DNA of 64,000 bases. Source: Pirellulaceae bacterium (GTDB taxonomy: Bacteria > Planctomycetota > Planctomycetia > Pirellulales > Pirellulaceae). The stretch is taken from assembly GCA_023382975.1 (NCBI GenBank), contig JAHDXO010000005.1, forward strand, positions 199,444 through 263,443, written 5' to 3'. How positions within the stretch are numbered: position 1 is the stretch's first letter; every line of letters begins with the position of its first letter. The notes below the pieces were generated by a model. That model searched no databases, was not told where the DNA came from, and worked only from the letters and a program-made list of their open reading frames with translations. This document shows positions 46,001 to 55,275 of this stretch, piece by piece. The position numbers and the translations under genes are program-made.

Positions 46001-46569
46001 GGCAGGAGATCGGCATGGACGAGGATCCCAAGTGGCGAGAGCGATTGCGCGACGCCCTGTTGCGGGATGTGCTTCAGGCATTGACCTTCGCGGCGCCGGC
46101 GTCGCACGGAGCCGAGCGAATCTACGACGACCTAGCCGACTCGCTCCGCGAGACCTATGCCACGCGCGCCAGACTCTCGGGCGTGCCATCGGACCGGTCG
46201 GCCGCCGCTGCCACGACCGCCGACATGCTGCGGCTGATGATCGAACACGACGCAACGCGAACGACGCGAACTCCCGGGGGTCGGCGGGCCGGCGACGAAC
46301 CCAATGCGAACTGGGCCGAGCAACTGGCCGCGATCGATTACGTCGCGGAAAACGATCTGCAGAAGACCGTTCTGTTCCAGCGGTTGTGGCTCCGGGGATT
46401 GGTCGGCCGCATGGCTCAAGGCGGCGAAATTCCCGCCGGCGAGGGCAGCCGCCTGCTCGACGAACTTGCCGATGCCGACCGACAGGCCGCGGATCTGTTT
46501 CAGCAATTGGCCGATGGCGAACGGACCCACGTGCAGCTTTGGCTGCTGACTCGCGGCACTCAGAATTGA
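43024..46569 (+). CDS. Large single-pass membrane protein of unknown function
   Basis: An 1181-residue protein; I start it at the ATG at 43024, since the longer open frame upstream crosses repeat DNA. Residues 1-50 are very proline-rich (SPLPPPLPP...PPAVPPSAVPP). Two similar cytoplasmic-looking segments follow (FLQQAQWVLADQRGMTVKAQ, MMIAAIARDLGVSEDQAADA; and FLERAAAILAEQRGMNARSR, VLLAAAATSCGLTESQMQRA), an internal duplication. A single membrane helix is at about residue 460 (MALGGGAALLGMLLLALVWM). The remaining ~700 residues are helical and probably extracytoplasmic. The ribosome site is weak. I do not recognise the family; similar giant proteins occur in Planctomycetes. Confidence 0.65.
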   Translation: MKSPLPPPLPPASTDGPTVTGVPPVAAPPSSIPPAVPPSAVPPPVASSAESGAAADNEGDGRAARFLQQAQWVLADQRGMTVKAQMMIAAIARDLGVSEDQAADAMRSLQQSSRLDNGTLPRSAAAGADPSLGTSSGSSPNPVGPELPVPIPSPLRDGTREIEPPPIAEPVAPPSGSPPRQSAAPQLMFRAYLGEALAKSSRDEISVRKERRLIEEGMHKLGLAEVFARHILHDVAAAMGRRLASATDRERKSGSDSSDGLPPEATGKFLERAAAILAEQRGMNARSRVLLAAAATSCGLTESQMQRAMQMLQGECCEPSLAAARQGERELAFRTALLDRFRQLPHQLLHARDERQWMEDGNLRFGVPVERAGELIGETAAQAGVRVISTDKASGHVYHLAADLLDQGYRLERAIRTRIVVEGGQWGLSEDQVDAILQDALRDRQRADSTQRRFMAMALGGGAALLGMLLLALVWMALSGRDEAPASGASEPVRTAANEATAAAVPSGREWWTDHEELLIAATKVRIVMPDFKGELAQLGSVDAEQRGAAYRSLVAAVVPQADLRVHGMVLRDFFAGCMALDPSDEAAGALAGSLLNLVPQLGNRLPTDDDAAAVERPFWTVRSVLDVFAQPGLSDRRGEQVAALLGTSLGIRIDRRLDRRELERQCMVALCQHLYGTIIAAAASQPRDAAVFFAAVTRQASRYLDSAVVDQRTADLLTAVFPAAEAHWREFEYLLQFALNSNDPLVVLRIVDLYEQSRDPDFQAFLAERLLRRARIVARTVPRDEVPQRVREALGVKSPISGRQRWKQLDGLIAERPEAGAEQPVVQRLQSLADLAFAGTLANALGRGEAGYATFDELFAAGPIALSSRADTPARGRDSAPPRRVPSSLYQSILGNIANLNDTRNRRRESAPLYLRNVATIAPQLPDLPYEPAEQLARYLLSGKTDAEHQAVLQHAHTVTRWPTVRLALADHVLETTTSRQRVVDVLASVLGQEIGMDEDPKWRERLRDALLRDVLQALTFAAPASHGAERIYDDLADSLRETYATRARLSGVPSDRSAAAATTADMLRLMIEHDATRTTRTPGGRRAGDEPNANWAEQLAAIDYVAENDLQKTVLFQRLWLRGLVGRMAQGGEIPAGEGSRLLDELADADRQAADLFQQLADGERTHVQLWLLTRGTQN

Positions 46570-46819
46570 CGGAGCGGATTGGGAAACAGGACCGGCTCCC
46601 GGGCATGACGGTCTGTTGCCCGTCTCGCTTCCAAGGTTGGCGAGTCCTGGATCTTGTTGTCTTGCGGCCGTCGGTCGGGAAAGCGGGTACAGTTCCGGGG
46701 TTGACGGATCGGCCCGGATGGTTTCTACATCGAGCAGCGTTTATCTTGGACGTCTGCGATCAAACCTCAGTCATCGTCCGGGTTGCCGATTATCGAGACT
46801 CACCGACGGGGAATTCACC

Positions 46820-48112
46820 ATGTACCGAATTGGATGCTTCCGCGCGTTGCCCGCTTTCGTTCTGTTGCTTTGTGCCTCGTGGGCCGAGGCGGAAAACTGG
46901 CCGTGCTGGCGCGGGCCGCGCGGTGACGGGACGAGCGTCGAGGCGAACATCCCGACGCGTTGGAACGGCGAAACCGGGGAGAACATCCTGTGGAAGACGC
47001 CGGTGCCGGGCGTCGGTCATGCGTCGCCCATCGTCTGGGAAGACCGGATCTTCACGGTGTCCTGTCTGCTGGAAAGCCAGCAGCGCGTCCTGTTGTGCTT
47101 CGATCGCCGCACCGGCAAGCAGCTTTGGCAGCGGACGGTGGTGACGTCGCCGTTGGAGACCAAGCACAACCTGAACAGTCACGCCTCGGGAACCCCGGCC
47201 ACCGATGGCCGCTGGGTCTATTGCACATTTCTGGAAGTCCAAGGCGAAACGGTCGAAGCTCGGAACGTGTCGCAACCGCGTCCGGTGACGCCGGGCCGGA
47301 TGGTCGTTGCGGCGTACGACTTCGAGGGCAACCAGCAGTGGCTAGTGCGGCCCGGCCCGTTCGTCAGCGTCCACGGCTACTGCAGTTGTCCGCTCCTGTT
47401 CGAGAATCTGGTCATCGTCAACGGCGATCACGACGGCGACTCGTACATCGTCGCACTTGACAAGTCGACGGGGGAAACCGTCTGGAAAGTCGACCGGCAA
47501 CACAAGACTCGCAGCTATGTCACGCCCCTGATCCGCGAGATCGACGGCCGCACGCAGATGGTCCTGTCGGGCAGCCGCCACATCGCCAGCTACGATCCGC
47601 GCAGCGGTTCCATGCACTGGCAGATCGACGGTCCGACCGAGCAGTTTGTGGCTTCGCTGGTCTTCGACGGACGCTGGTTCTACATGACCGCCGGATTTCC
47701 GACCTATCACGTGATGGGCATCCGGCCGGATGGTTCGGGCAACGTCACGGACACCCATGTCGCGTGGCACGTCAAGGATGCGGCCTGCTATGTACCTTCG
47801 CCAGCCGTGATCGAGGGGCGTTTGTTCGTGGCCGACGACCGCGGGACCGTCAACTGCTACCGAGCCAGCGACGGCCACCGGCTGTGGAAGGAACGGATGG
47901 CCAAACACATCAGTGCGTCGCTCGTGACCGCCGGCGGCTTGGTCTACTTCATGTCGGACGACGGCATCGCCACGCTCGTCCGGCCGGCCGACGAACTGGA
48001 GATCGTCGCCGAGAATCCCTTGGGCGAATACTGCTTCGCGTCGCCCGCCATCTCGCAAGGCAGAATCTACTTGCGATCCGAAAACCATCTGGTCTGCGTC
48101 GGCTCCGAATGA
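46820..48112 (+). CDS. Exported PQQ-type beta-propeller protein
   Basis: A 430-residue secreted protein with a signal peptide (RALPAFVLLLCASWAEA) after GGGGAATT. The mature start (NWPCWRGPRGDGTS) is the hallmark of the planctomycete group of PQQ-like propellers. Repeats follow with the typical ALD/CFD...TG...W pattern: CFDRRTGKQLWQRTV, AYDFEGNQQWLVRP, ALDKSTGETVWKVDR, SYDPRSGSMHWQIDG and CYRASDGHRLWKERM. The family is structural and not proof of PQQ binding. It is a probable surface or periplasmic protein; function unknown. Confidence 0.88.
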   Translation: MYRIGCFRALPAFVLLLCASWAEAENWPCWRGPRGDGTSVEANIPTRWNGETGENILWKTPVPGVGHASPIVWEDRIFTVSCLLESQQRVLLCFDRRTGKQLWQRTVVTSPLETKHNLNSHASGTPATDGRWVYCTFLEVQGETVEARNVSQPRPVTPGRMVVAAYDFEGNQQWLVRPGPFVSVHGYCSCPLLFENLVIVNGDHDGDSYIVALDKSTGETVWKVDRQHKTRSYVTPLIREIDGRTQMVLSGSRHIASYDPRSGSMHWQIDGPTEQFVASLVFDGRWFYMTAGFPTYHVMGIRPDGSGNVTDTHVAWHVKDAACYVPSPAVIEGRLFVADDRGTVNCYRASDGHRLWKERMAKHISASLVTAGGLVYFMSDDGIATLVRPADELEIVAENPLGEYCFASPAISQGRIYLRSENHLVCVGSE

Positions 48113-48262
48113 TCCCGGCGCGCGGGCGAATTCCCGTAATCGGTCGTGATAGGTTTCGGCGACGATACGGCACCAATCGATGTGTGCCGTACCGCTGATC
48201 TAGGAAACCAACCTTCGCCAGTCTCCACGCAATGGGGCGAGTTGCCGCTACACCCAGCGCGG

Positions 48263-48718
48263 CTAATTGGAGGGCGTGACCAATTCAATGTTGAATTGAT
48301 TCTGGCCTGCCTGGACTTCCACCTCTTCTACCTTTGGGACGAGTCTCTTGGACGACGGTCCACGTTTCTTTTCGTCGTGTTCGCCGCCTTCTTGATCATG
48401 TTCGCCCGCGGGCGGGGAATAGAGAACACGATGCCTCCCAACAACAGCACCGTCCTGCTTGGCGTACGTGCCCAAGACGAACGTGCCATCCGTTTGGACT
48501 TGCCCCGTGGCCGGACGACCAGCATTGGTGCCACTGCCAATCGGTGCGAACGTAATATTTCCGCCCGTCATCGGATGACCTTCAATACTGACTGTCCCGG
48601 AAACGGGCGCGGTCGCCGTGCCGGATCCGCATCCGGTCCAGGCCACGGAGATCAACGCCAAACTCAAAGCTGCGCCCGCACCGATCACGCTCTGCAAACT
48701 TCTTCGAACACGACTCAT
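48263..48718 (-). CDS. Probable lipoprotein with carboxypeptidase-regulatory-like fold
   Basis: A 151-residue exported protein. The ATG at 48718 follows AGGGAG, and a signal sequence runs into a Cys (SLALISVAWTGCGSGT), which is a plausible but non-ideal lipobox. The mature domain is a small beta sandwich of the planctomycete type (PVSGTVSIEGHPMTGGNITF; TGQVQTDGTFVLGTY; GAVVGRHRVLYSPP). Such proteins typically follow a DUF1559 gene as here (128 bases downstream). It is probably attached to a membrane; the role is unknown. Confidence 0.8.
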   Translation of the reverse strand: MSRVRRSLQSVIGAGAALSLALISVAWTGCGSGTATAPVSGTVSIEGHPMTGGNITFAPIGSGTNAGRPATGQVQTDGTFVLGTYAKQDGAVVGRHRVLYSPPAGEHDQEGGEHDEKKRGPSSKRLVPKVEEVEVQAGQNQFNIELVTPSN

Positions 48719-48846
48719 GGTTTCCAATCTCCCTTGGGGCTGTTGTGCTGTGCTCCCGTTCCGTCCCGACCAAGTCTCACGCGGCGTTCCAACTTGAGAT
48801 TCCCTGGTCAAGGCCGGGAGCGAAGATCCGTCTTGTTGCGTGGACA

Positions 48847-49893
48847 CTACGGGAAAGCCACCGCCTGACCATCGCGGCGATTGCCCAGATTGGCATAGAG
48901 CGTCGTATCGATAGTGTCGTTGATGAAATGCGTGGCTCCATCACTCATGACGAACATGGCCCCGCCCGGATGATAACTTCCAAAACACGTCTGGGATTCC
49001 CGATCACCCGTCAATAGTCCCCGCTGGAACGCGAAAAGACCGCGGTTGAGAAAGAACTGGGCATCCGTCAAGCACAAGGAATTCCCCGCGGCATCGAGAC
49101 CGTCGCAGTACGCGTCGTTGTTGCCACCGATCCAGGCGGGAAAACTGTAGTCCCCATTGTCTGACGGGTGAACCCACGAGCACACCGTGCGCTCACCGAC
49201 CGCGATGGTATTCGACGTTCCGTCCACGATGTCGCGGAAGCCCCAGACCCAGGTTTCACAGTTGTCGTTGTCGTAGGTGAGAACTCCCGTTTGATTTCGC
49301 CCCTTCCAGACGGCACAGCCCCATGGATCGTTGCCTAGCACCGGGCCCGCGCAGCCGTTGTAATTCGCCTTGCCGTACCCGTCGTCATCCTTCACTGGCA
49401 GAATATCACTGGGGCAGATGTAGGCGTTCAGGATGTTGCTGCCCACGGCCTTTGCGTTCCCCATGTCGACTTGGTTGAATCCATTCATCGACGGGTAGAG
49501 CTCACTGCCCAGGTTACAGTCTCCGCCATCCATGCCCTTGTGACGCCCCGTCTTGGTAATCGGCTCGTATCCGCCCGAGACGAGTTCATCCCACATCGCT
49601 TGCTGTTCAATGAACGGCAGCAGATACGCGCGCCAACTGATGTTGTTGCCGTCGTCGTCGGTCTGTCCCACCGGAAAGCTCTTGTAGGTGTCGTGGAAAT
49701 TGTGCAGGGCCACGCCGATCTGTTTCAGATTGTTGGCGCATTGCGTGCGACGTGCCGCCTCGCGCGCCGCCTGGATCGCCGGTAGCAGCAGAGCCACAAG
49801 GATGCCGATAATGGCGATCACCACCAACAGTTCGACCAAAGTGAACGCCGACCGCCGACGCTGGCGAGCCGAGGAAAAAGAGAAATGGGTCAT
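48847..49893 (-). CDS. DUF1559 domain-containing pseudopilin-like protein
   Basis: A 348-residue protein. The ATG at 49893 is preceded by AAGGAGACG. The N-terminus has a type IV prepilin cleavage/methylation motif and helix (SAFTLVELLVVIAIIGILVA, LLLPAIQAAREAARR), then the DUF1559 start (QCANNLKQIGVALHNFHDTY, KSFPVG) and end (FGSYHPGGAMFVMSDGATHF, INDTID). This family is hugely expanded in Planctomycetes and rare elsewhere; members may be surface or pilus-like proteins. It is co-directional with the downstream lipoprotein-like gene. Confidence 0.95.
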   Translation of the reverse strand: MTHFSFSSARQRRRSAFTLVELLVVIAIIGILVALLLPAIQAAREAARRTQCANNLKQIGVALHNFHDTYKSFPVGQTDDDGNNISWRAYLLPFIEQQAMWDELVSGGYEPITKTGRHKGMDGGDCNLGSELYPSMNGFNQVDMGNAKAVGSNILNAYICPSDILPVKDDDGYGKANYNGCAGPVLGNDPWGCAVWKGRNQTGVLTYDNDNCETWVWGFRDIVDGTSNTIAVGERTVCSWVHPSDNGDYSFPAWIGGNNDAYCDGLDAAGNSLCLTDAQFFLNRGLFAFQRGLLTGDRESQTCFGSYHPGGAMFVMSDGATHFINDTIDTTLYANLGNRRDGQAVAFP

Positions 49894-50133
49894 TGCTTCG
49901 TCTCCTTGGACTGGAAAAAGATGGAAGGAACGAAAACGGGTCAGTGCTGCCCGTAACGGGCCGAACCGCAACGGATGCTCCAACTAGGCAGGGCGGATGA
50001 CATCGCCGAAACACATCGAGGTGATGCCGGGCGACGTCGGCTTGACAGTTGAATTATAACCTAAAGGTCAGCAGAGCAAGATGCCACTTGTAGCGATATC
50101 GGCTGTAATTACTATTGCGGTATCCACTCACGC

Positions 50134-53100
50134 CTATTCTCCGCGGAGTGCGGGCAACAACGGGGCGCGGAGGGTGGTGCGGACGGAGGTCAGGCTGGAC
50201 AGGATGCCCACGGCCAGGATAACGCCCAGGGTGATCGTCAGATCGCGCAAGGGGAGCGTTGCGCCGCCCAGAACGACGTGCGGTACGACGGCCACCATCG
50301 CAGCCACGAACCCACTGAGCAAACCGGCCAACAGCAGGGCGATATTCTCTTGCAGGACCATCAGAGCCAACCGGGCGCGGCGAAAACCGGCCGCCCGCAT
50401 CAGCGCCAACTCGCTCCGACGCTCGACAACGTTGCGGATCTGCACGGTGGCCAGACCGAAAGTGCCCAGCAGCAGGCCCAAGGCGCCGAGCGTCTGAAAA
50501 GTGCTGAGGTACGTGTTCTGGACGGCCAGTAGACTGTCCAGCCGACGAGCGGCCGAGGTGGCGTCGAACCCGGCGTCTCTCAACCGGTCCTCCAACACGG
50601 ACGCAACCTGTTCTTCGCGGTTCTCGGCGGCGCGGATAAGAAACATCCGGTAGCCGGCCACATCGGGGAATTCCCGTAAGAAGTCGCGTTCGTGGACCAG
50701 CAGGCTGCCCTGCAGAATGCACGTGCTCAACAAGCCCACGACGCGAAACCGGATCGGCGGCCGCGCATCGTATTGCACCTCGAACTCTTCGCCGATGCCG
50801 CGGTACAGTTGCAGACTGTACATGGCCGTGTTCATGTCCAGGATGACGGGGATGACGCCATCGTCCCCGCGCTCCGATTCGAGCAGATGCCACGGATTCG
50901 CCCGATGCTGGTCCAACTTGGCGGCGTTGGCAGCCCAACCGAACGAGGGCGCGTCCTGACCGTCGAAGTGCTCGATCAGCGACGGCGGGACACCCAGCAC
51001 CCGCGGCTGCGACGGGCGGTACAAGTTCGTGCAAGCCGCGTCATCGCCCGCCTGCACGCGCAATCCGAAAACCATCGAGTCCTGCAGCGTTTCGGCCCAG
51101 GTGCCCAGCAGCCGGTCGCGCCCTTCGACGGTGTTCAAGTTCTCGAAGACCGGCCGATCGCTCTGGGCCATCAAGTTGAATCCGCCCGTCCCTCGATCCG
51201 TTGGTTCGGCTCGAAATGCGCCCATGGCGATGATCAGGAAGCTGGCGACCGCCATCAGGCCGATGGTCATCGTGCTACGCGTCGGATTGCGTGCCGCGTT
51301 GCGTGCCGCCAGGGTCGGCAGCGACAAGCCGTCGCCGCGGCCGAAAACACGCCCGCCGGATCTCAAGTATCCGCGAATCGCGATCAACAGCGAGGCCAGC
51401 ACGGCGCCGCCCGCACCGACGAACGAGGCGGCCTGAGTCTCGCCTCCGCTGCGCGCGGCCGCGACAGCCAACCCTAGGGAAACCGCCAACAGCGTCGCCG
51501 AAGCCAGCCACCACCATCGCCGGGATCGATACTGGAACGAAGACTCCTGCGCGGCGCGGCCCGCCAACAGGCTCCGCACTGCGGTGCGCCGCATGAAGCG
51601 CAGACTGATGCCGATGGTCGCCGCGCACACCAGCACGCCGCTCAAGTAACCGGCCACAAGCGTCTCGCGGGAAACGAACATCTGCAGGAACGGCGTGGTG
51701 ATCGCTCCCACCCACCAGGTCTGCAACCCCGTGATCATCAGCCAAGCGTAGCCGGTCCCGGCCGCGACGCCCAGAATTCCACCCACGGCGGCGACCAACA
51801 CACCTTCGGCCACCAGGAGACCCGCGGTGCGGAACCGCCGGAAGCCCACGGCCAGCAAGGTTCCGATCTCGCTGGCCCGCTGCTCGACGGCCAGCCGAAA
51901 CAGCAGCATCACCAGAATCAGCGCGGCCAGGATAACGAACAGACTGAGTGCCAAGAACAGCACGTCGAACGGCGTGGTACCCGCGGCAGCGTCCAGACTG
52001 CGTTGCCGAATCGGCTGGAACTCGAAGCCCAGCCGGTCCATGACCGGTCGGAGGGCCGCGGCCAATTCGGTCTGCAATTGGGCGAGGTGGGCTGCCTCGG
52101 CTTCGCTGCCGGGGGGCAGATCCGCGGGAACGGGAATTCGAAACGAAGTGACGTAGCCGAAGCGGCTGCCCCACAGTTTCCGGGCCGCTTCCAGCGAGAC
52201 GAACGCTTTCGGCGTCGTCCGGTGATTCTGCCAGTAGTCGTCGTCCTGCGAACGGACGCGGCTGTAATCGACCGGAAACGGCGCATCCCAGGATTCGATC
52301 GAGTCCTGGTCGGTCACTCCCTCGACTTCCGGCGTCAGATCCGGATCGTTGACCGTCGTCGGCCGCTGATCGTAGGTGGCTGTGCGGCGGCGGCTGTAGG
52401 CGGTGGCCGGCTCGGTCAGCGGGACGATCGCGCCGAGCGTCCATTGCGCGGAGTCTTCCTCCAGCTTGCCATGCGCTGCTTCCGGACGGTAGAACCGCAA
52501 CGTGATGCGATCGCCGACTCGGGCATTCAAGTCGGCGGCGGCCCAACTGTTCAGCACGATCTGGTCGTCCGCCAGCCGAATCGGCTGCCCCGCCTCGTCC
52601 AACAATGGCCCATAAGGCAGGCTGGACTCGATGCCGGTGACCAGCGAGTAAGGAATGTCTTCGGAGCCTTCCCGTTCCGGCGTCGCGATCGCGTTCACGA
52701 CGTATGTCGAGACGGCTTGAAGGCCGCGCTGCCCCAGCGCCTCTTGAAACGCCTCGGCAGCCGCCGGTTCGAACAGCATCCGGTTCGTGGTGGCATGGAT
52801 ATAGTCGTAGATCACATCGTCCGTTTCGCTCCCGGGTGCCCGAAACGTGCGCCGCACACGCTGAAGCTGGATGCCGTAATCCTCCAACCGCGGATTCAGC
52901 ATGATCGCGGGTTCCGCCGCGGCGGACGCATCGGATCGTGGCGACGATTCGTGGCGACCGATCAGCAAGGCATTGACGCGTCCTTCCTGTTCCAAGGCAG
53001 CCTGGATCGTTTCCATTGCCACAAAGGCGTTGCGAGGGGCGGTTTGACTGGCCGACAAGCTGAATCGTCCCAGACTGCGGTCGGGCACAATCGCCACGAC

Positions 53101-53667
53101 GTCCAATCCGACAATCGTGCGGATGAGATCCTCCTTCTCGCCCAGCGTGCTGTCGGCCGGCACTTCCTTCGATTTGGGCAGACGCAACAGCAGCCGATCG
53201 CCCACCTGGACTCCCAAGTCCTTGGCGAGCGTGGTGTTCACGACGATCTGTTCAGCGCCCAGAGACAGATGGGGCCGAGCGGTCGGATCGCCCAGATCCC
53301 AGAAATCGTCGTGGGCCCCGATCAAGAAGACACCGGTGGCCCGCGACGACGGATCTTTGTCCTGGGTCTCGACGGTGGCCCGCGGGAACAGGATCGCCGG
53401 AACCGCTGCGGAGAATTGCCGCTGGAAGTCGGGATCGGCGGCCAGTTCCTCGGACAGCGATTCCCGGAAGAAGCGGCCGGAAACCAGCACCTGATCGATC
53501 TGCCCCAGTCGGTCCAGAGCCAGCGCGCGAAGGCTTCCTCGCACCGAATCGCCGACGATCAACGCGCCGGTCAGCACCGCCGTGGCCGCCGCCACTCCCA
53601 TCGCCACCGTCGCATTCATCCGCCGGTGATGCAAGAGACTTCGGAACACCAGTCGCCACCAAGTCAT
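50134..53667 (-). CDS. Giant ABC transporter permease (FtsX/MacB type)
   Basis: An 1177-residue inner-membrane permease with AGGAGGGACGGAC before the ATG. An N-terminal membrane helix (MNATVAMGVAAATAVLTGALI) is followed by a large periplasmic domain (residues ~50-560), an FtsX block (LALSLFVILAALILVMLLFR; GTLLAVGFRRFRTAGLLVAE), more membrane segments, a second periplasmic domain, and a final FtsX block (LALMRAAGFRRARLALMVLQ; ITLGVILAVGILSSLTSVRT). This is the tandem-FtsX form used in lipoprotein- or drug-related export. No ATP-binding partner is in the window: the genes on both sides are unrelated. The substrate is unknown. Confidence 0.88.
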   Translation of the reverse strand: MTWWRLVFRSLLHHRRMNATVAMGVAAATAVLTGALIVGDSVRGSLRALALDRLGQIDQVLVSGRFFRESLSEELAADPDFQRQFSAAVPAILFPRATVETQDKDPSSRATGVFLIGAHDDFWDLGDPTARPHLSLGAEQIVVNTTLAKDLGVQVGDRLLLRLPKSKEVPADSTLGEKEDLIRTIVGLDVVAIVPDRSLGRFSLSASQTAPRNAFVAMETIQAALEQEGRVNALLIGRHESSPRSDASAAAEPAIMLNPRLEDYGIQLQRVRRTFRAPGSETDDVIYDYIHATTNRMLFEPAAAEAFQEALGQRGLQAVSTYVVNAIATPEREGSEDIPYSLVTGIESSLPYGPLLDEAGQPIRLADDQIVLNSWAAADLNARVGDRITLRFYRPEAAHGKLEEDSAQWTLGAIVPLTEPATAYSRRRTATYDQRPTTVNDPDLTPEVEGVTDQDSIESWDAPFPVDYSRVRSQDDDYWQNHRTTPKAFVSLEAARKLWGSRFGYVTSFRIPVPADLPPGSEAEAAHLAQLQTELAAALRPVMDRLGFEFQPIRQRSLDAAAGTTPFDVLFLALSLFVILAALILVMLLFRLAVEQRASEIGTLLAVGFRRFRTAGLLVAEGVLVAAVGGILGVAAGTGYAWLMITGLQTWWVGAITTPFLQMFVSRETLVAGYLSGVLVCAATIGISLRFMRRTAVRSLLAGRAAQESSFQYRSRRWWWLASATLLAVSLGLAVAAARSGGETQAASFVGAGGAVLASLLIAIRGYLRSGGRVFGRGDGLSLPTLAARNAARNPTRSTMTIGLMAVASFLIIAMGAFRAEPTDRGTGGFNLMAQSDRPVFENLNTVEGRDRLLGTWAETLQDSMVFGLRVQAGDDAACTNLYRPSQPRVLGVPPSLIEHFDGQDAPSFGWAANAAKLDQHRANPWHLLESERGDDGVIPVILDMNTAMYSLQLYRGIGEEFEVQYDARPPIRFRVVGLLSTCILQGSLLVHERDFLREFPDVAGYRMFLIRAAENREEQVASVLEDRLRDAGFDATSAARRLDSLLAVQNTYLSTFQTLGALGLLLGTFGLATVQIRNVVERRSELALMRAAGFRRARLALMVLQENIALLLAGLLSGFVAAMVAVVPHVVLGGATLPLRDLTITLGVILAVGILSSLTSVRTTLRAPLLPALRGE

Positions 53668-53934
53668 GTCCGTCCCTCCTGTCGAAAATCTCCCGCGGTC
53701 ATTCTGCCAGCTTTCCGTTCCGCGGGAAACCGGGAGCCCGGGCCGCGACGAAGGACACCGTTCCTACATGCAACCACTTGATAGCCGACGGGCAACGAAC
53801 TCTCGGATTTCCCGTTCCCGATCTGGGTTGCCATATTGGACTGTGATAAGATAGCAAGCGGTTCGTCGCCTGTGGGTGAACGTCCTGGCGCCGGCCGCAT
53901 GGGAAAAATGTTGGTGTCGCTGGAGGAGTACCGG

Positions 53935-54726
53935 ATGTCATCTCCGTTTCCTGGCATGGATCCGTATTTGGAAGAACCCGGCCTGTGGCCGGATGTGCAT
54001 CACGCGATCATCTCGGAAATGCAGGCCGTGCTGAATCGGGCCGTGCGACCGGCCTACCACGTACGCGTCGAGGAACGCGTCTACATCTCCGACGAGGACG
54101 ATCCAGGACGGGAAGTGATCGTGCCCGACCTGCGAGTGGCCGAATCGGATCTACGCAGGCACCGCAATCCGGTTCCGGGGACAATATCCACGGCGACGCT
54201 GGATATCTCGGAGCCCTTGGTGCTCACCACCCTGATCGACGACGAGATCCACGAAGCTCGCCTCGAAGTAATCGATCGCACCGATCGGTCCGTGGTGACG
54301 GTGATCGAGGTGTTGAGTCCGGCGAACAAGACGCCCGGTTCGCGAGGCCGGGCCAGTTATATCGAGAAACGTCGGGAGGTAATGACCTCCGACAGCCATT
54401 TCGTCGAGATCGATCTGTTGCGTGCCGGAACACGGATGCCCACGCGAGAGATGCTGCCTCCGGCCGACTATCTGGTCCACGTTTCGCGCAACGATTTGCG
54501 TCCGCGAGGGTTGATATGGCCGGTCATGTTAGCGCAACGGCTGCCCGTGATTCCAATTCCGCTGCGAGGCAACGATCCGGAGGTTCCGCTCGATCTGCAG
54601 CAAACCTTGAACGCCGCTTACGAGCGAGGCGCCTACGATCTGGCGGTCGATTACCACAGGCAGCCCGTACCACCGCTGAACGACGAACAACGGCAGTGGG
54701 CGAGCGAACTAGTCGAGGCGAAGTGA
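53935..54726 (+). CDS. DUF4058 family protein
   Basis: A 263-residue soluble protein. The ATG at 53935 directly follows GGAGGAG and gives the family's invariant N-terminus (MSSPFPGMDPYLEEPGLWPD). Other conserved blocks are VIVPDLRVAE, VTVIEVLSPANKTPGSRGRA, YIEKRREV and FVEIDLLRAG. The spacing of the Asp/Glu residues (VPDLRV; VIEVLSPANK; FVEIDLL) is reminiscent of a PD-(D/E)xK-like core, but that is only an impression. DUF4058 proteins are common in Planctomycetes and Cyanobacteria and have no assigned function. It may be co-transcribed with the RidA gene 31 bases downstream. Confidence 0.9.
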   Translation: MSSPFPGMDPYLEEPGLWPDVHHAIISEMQAVLNRAVRPAYHVRVEERVYISDEDDPGREVIVPDLRVAESDLRRHRNPVPGTISTATLDISEPLVLTTLIDDEIHEARLEVIDRTDRSVVTVIEVLSPANKTPGSRGRASYIEKRREVMTSDSHFVEIDLLRAGTRMPTREMLPPADYLVHVSRNDLRPRGLIWPVMLAQRLPVIPIPLRGNDPEVPLDLQQTLNAAYERGAYDLAVDYHRQPVPPLNDEQRQWASELVEAK

Positions 54727-54757
54727 ATTCAGAAGCACCAAGACAGGAAGGAAGACG

Positions 54758-55228
54758 ATGAGCGCCGAAGCCATATTGGCGGAATGGAAACTGGAATTGC
54801 CGCCGGCACCGAAGCCGGTGGGGGTCTATCGACCGCTGCTGATCTGCGGCAATTTGGCCTATCTATCGGGGCACGGGCCGCTGCGGCCGGACGGGACGCT
54901 GATCACCGGCCGAGTCGGCGAAGACCTGGACCGGCAGGCCGGCTACGATGCCGCGCGGCAAACCGGCTTGGCGATCCTCGCCACGCTGCGGAAGCATCTC
55001 GGCAGCTTGGATCGGGTGCGGCGACTGGTCAAGACGCTGGGTTTCGTCAACAGCGCTCCAGACTTCTTCGATCATCCGGCGGTGATCAACGGGTTCAGCG
55101 AACTGATGGCGGGACTGTACGGCCCCGAGAACGGCGTCGGCGCCCGCAGTGCGCTGGGCGCCGTGGCTTTGCCCGGCAACATGGCCGTCGAAGTCGAGGC
55201 GATTTTCGAGATCGCCGTCGACCAATAG
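54758..55228 (+). CDS. RidA/YjgF/UK114 family protein
   Basis: A 156-residue member of the RidA superfamily, trimeric proteins that hydrolyse reactive enamine/imine intermediates or have related roles. The start has AGGAAGGAAG upstream. The key substrate-carboxylate-binding Arg lies in GARSALGAVALPGNMAVEVE, AIFEI. The N-terminus GVYRPLLICGNLAYLSGHGP is the usual first strand. Length and the 'SGHGP' and 'VNSAPDFFDHPAVINGFSEL' blocks fit the RidA subgroup frequent in Planctomycetes and Proteobacteria. Substrate specificity cannot be told. Confidence 0.92.
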   Translation: MSAEAILAEWKLELPPAPKPVGVYRPLLICGNLAYLSGHGPLRPDGTLITGRVGEDLDRQAGYDAARQTGLAILATLRKHLGSLDRVRRLVKTLGFVNSAPDFFDHPAVINGFSELMAGLYGPENGVGARSALGAVALPGNMAVEVEAIFEIAVDQ

Positions 55229-55275
55229 GACGGCGAAGGGCAAACAACGGAATCGGAACGACCGGCGTGCGAGCT

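Noticed and set aside
52003..53781. 592-codon plus-strand frame opposite the FtsX permease
   Set aside because: Shadow of the permease; the permease has membrane segments and a strong ribosome site, the opposite frame has neither.
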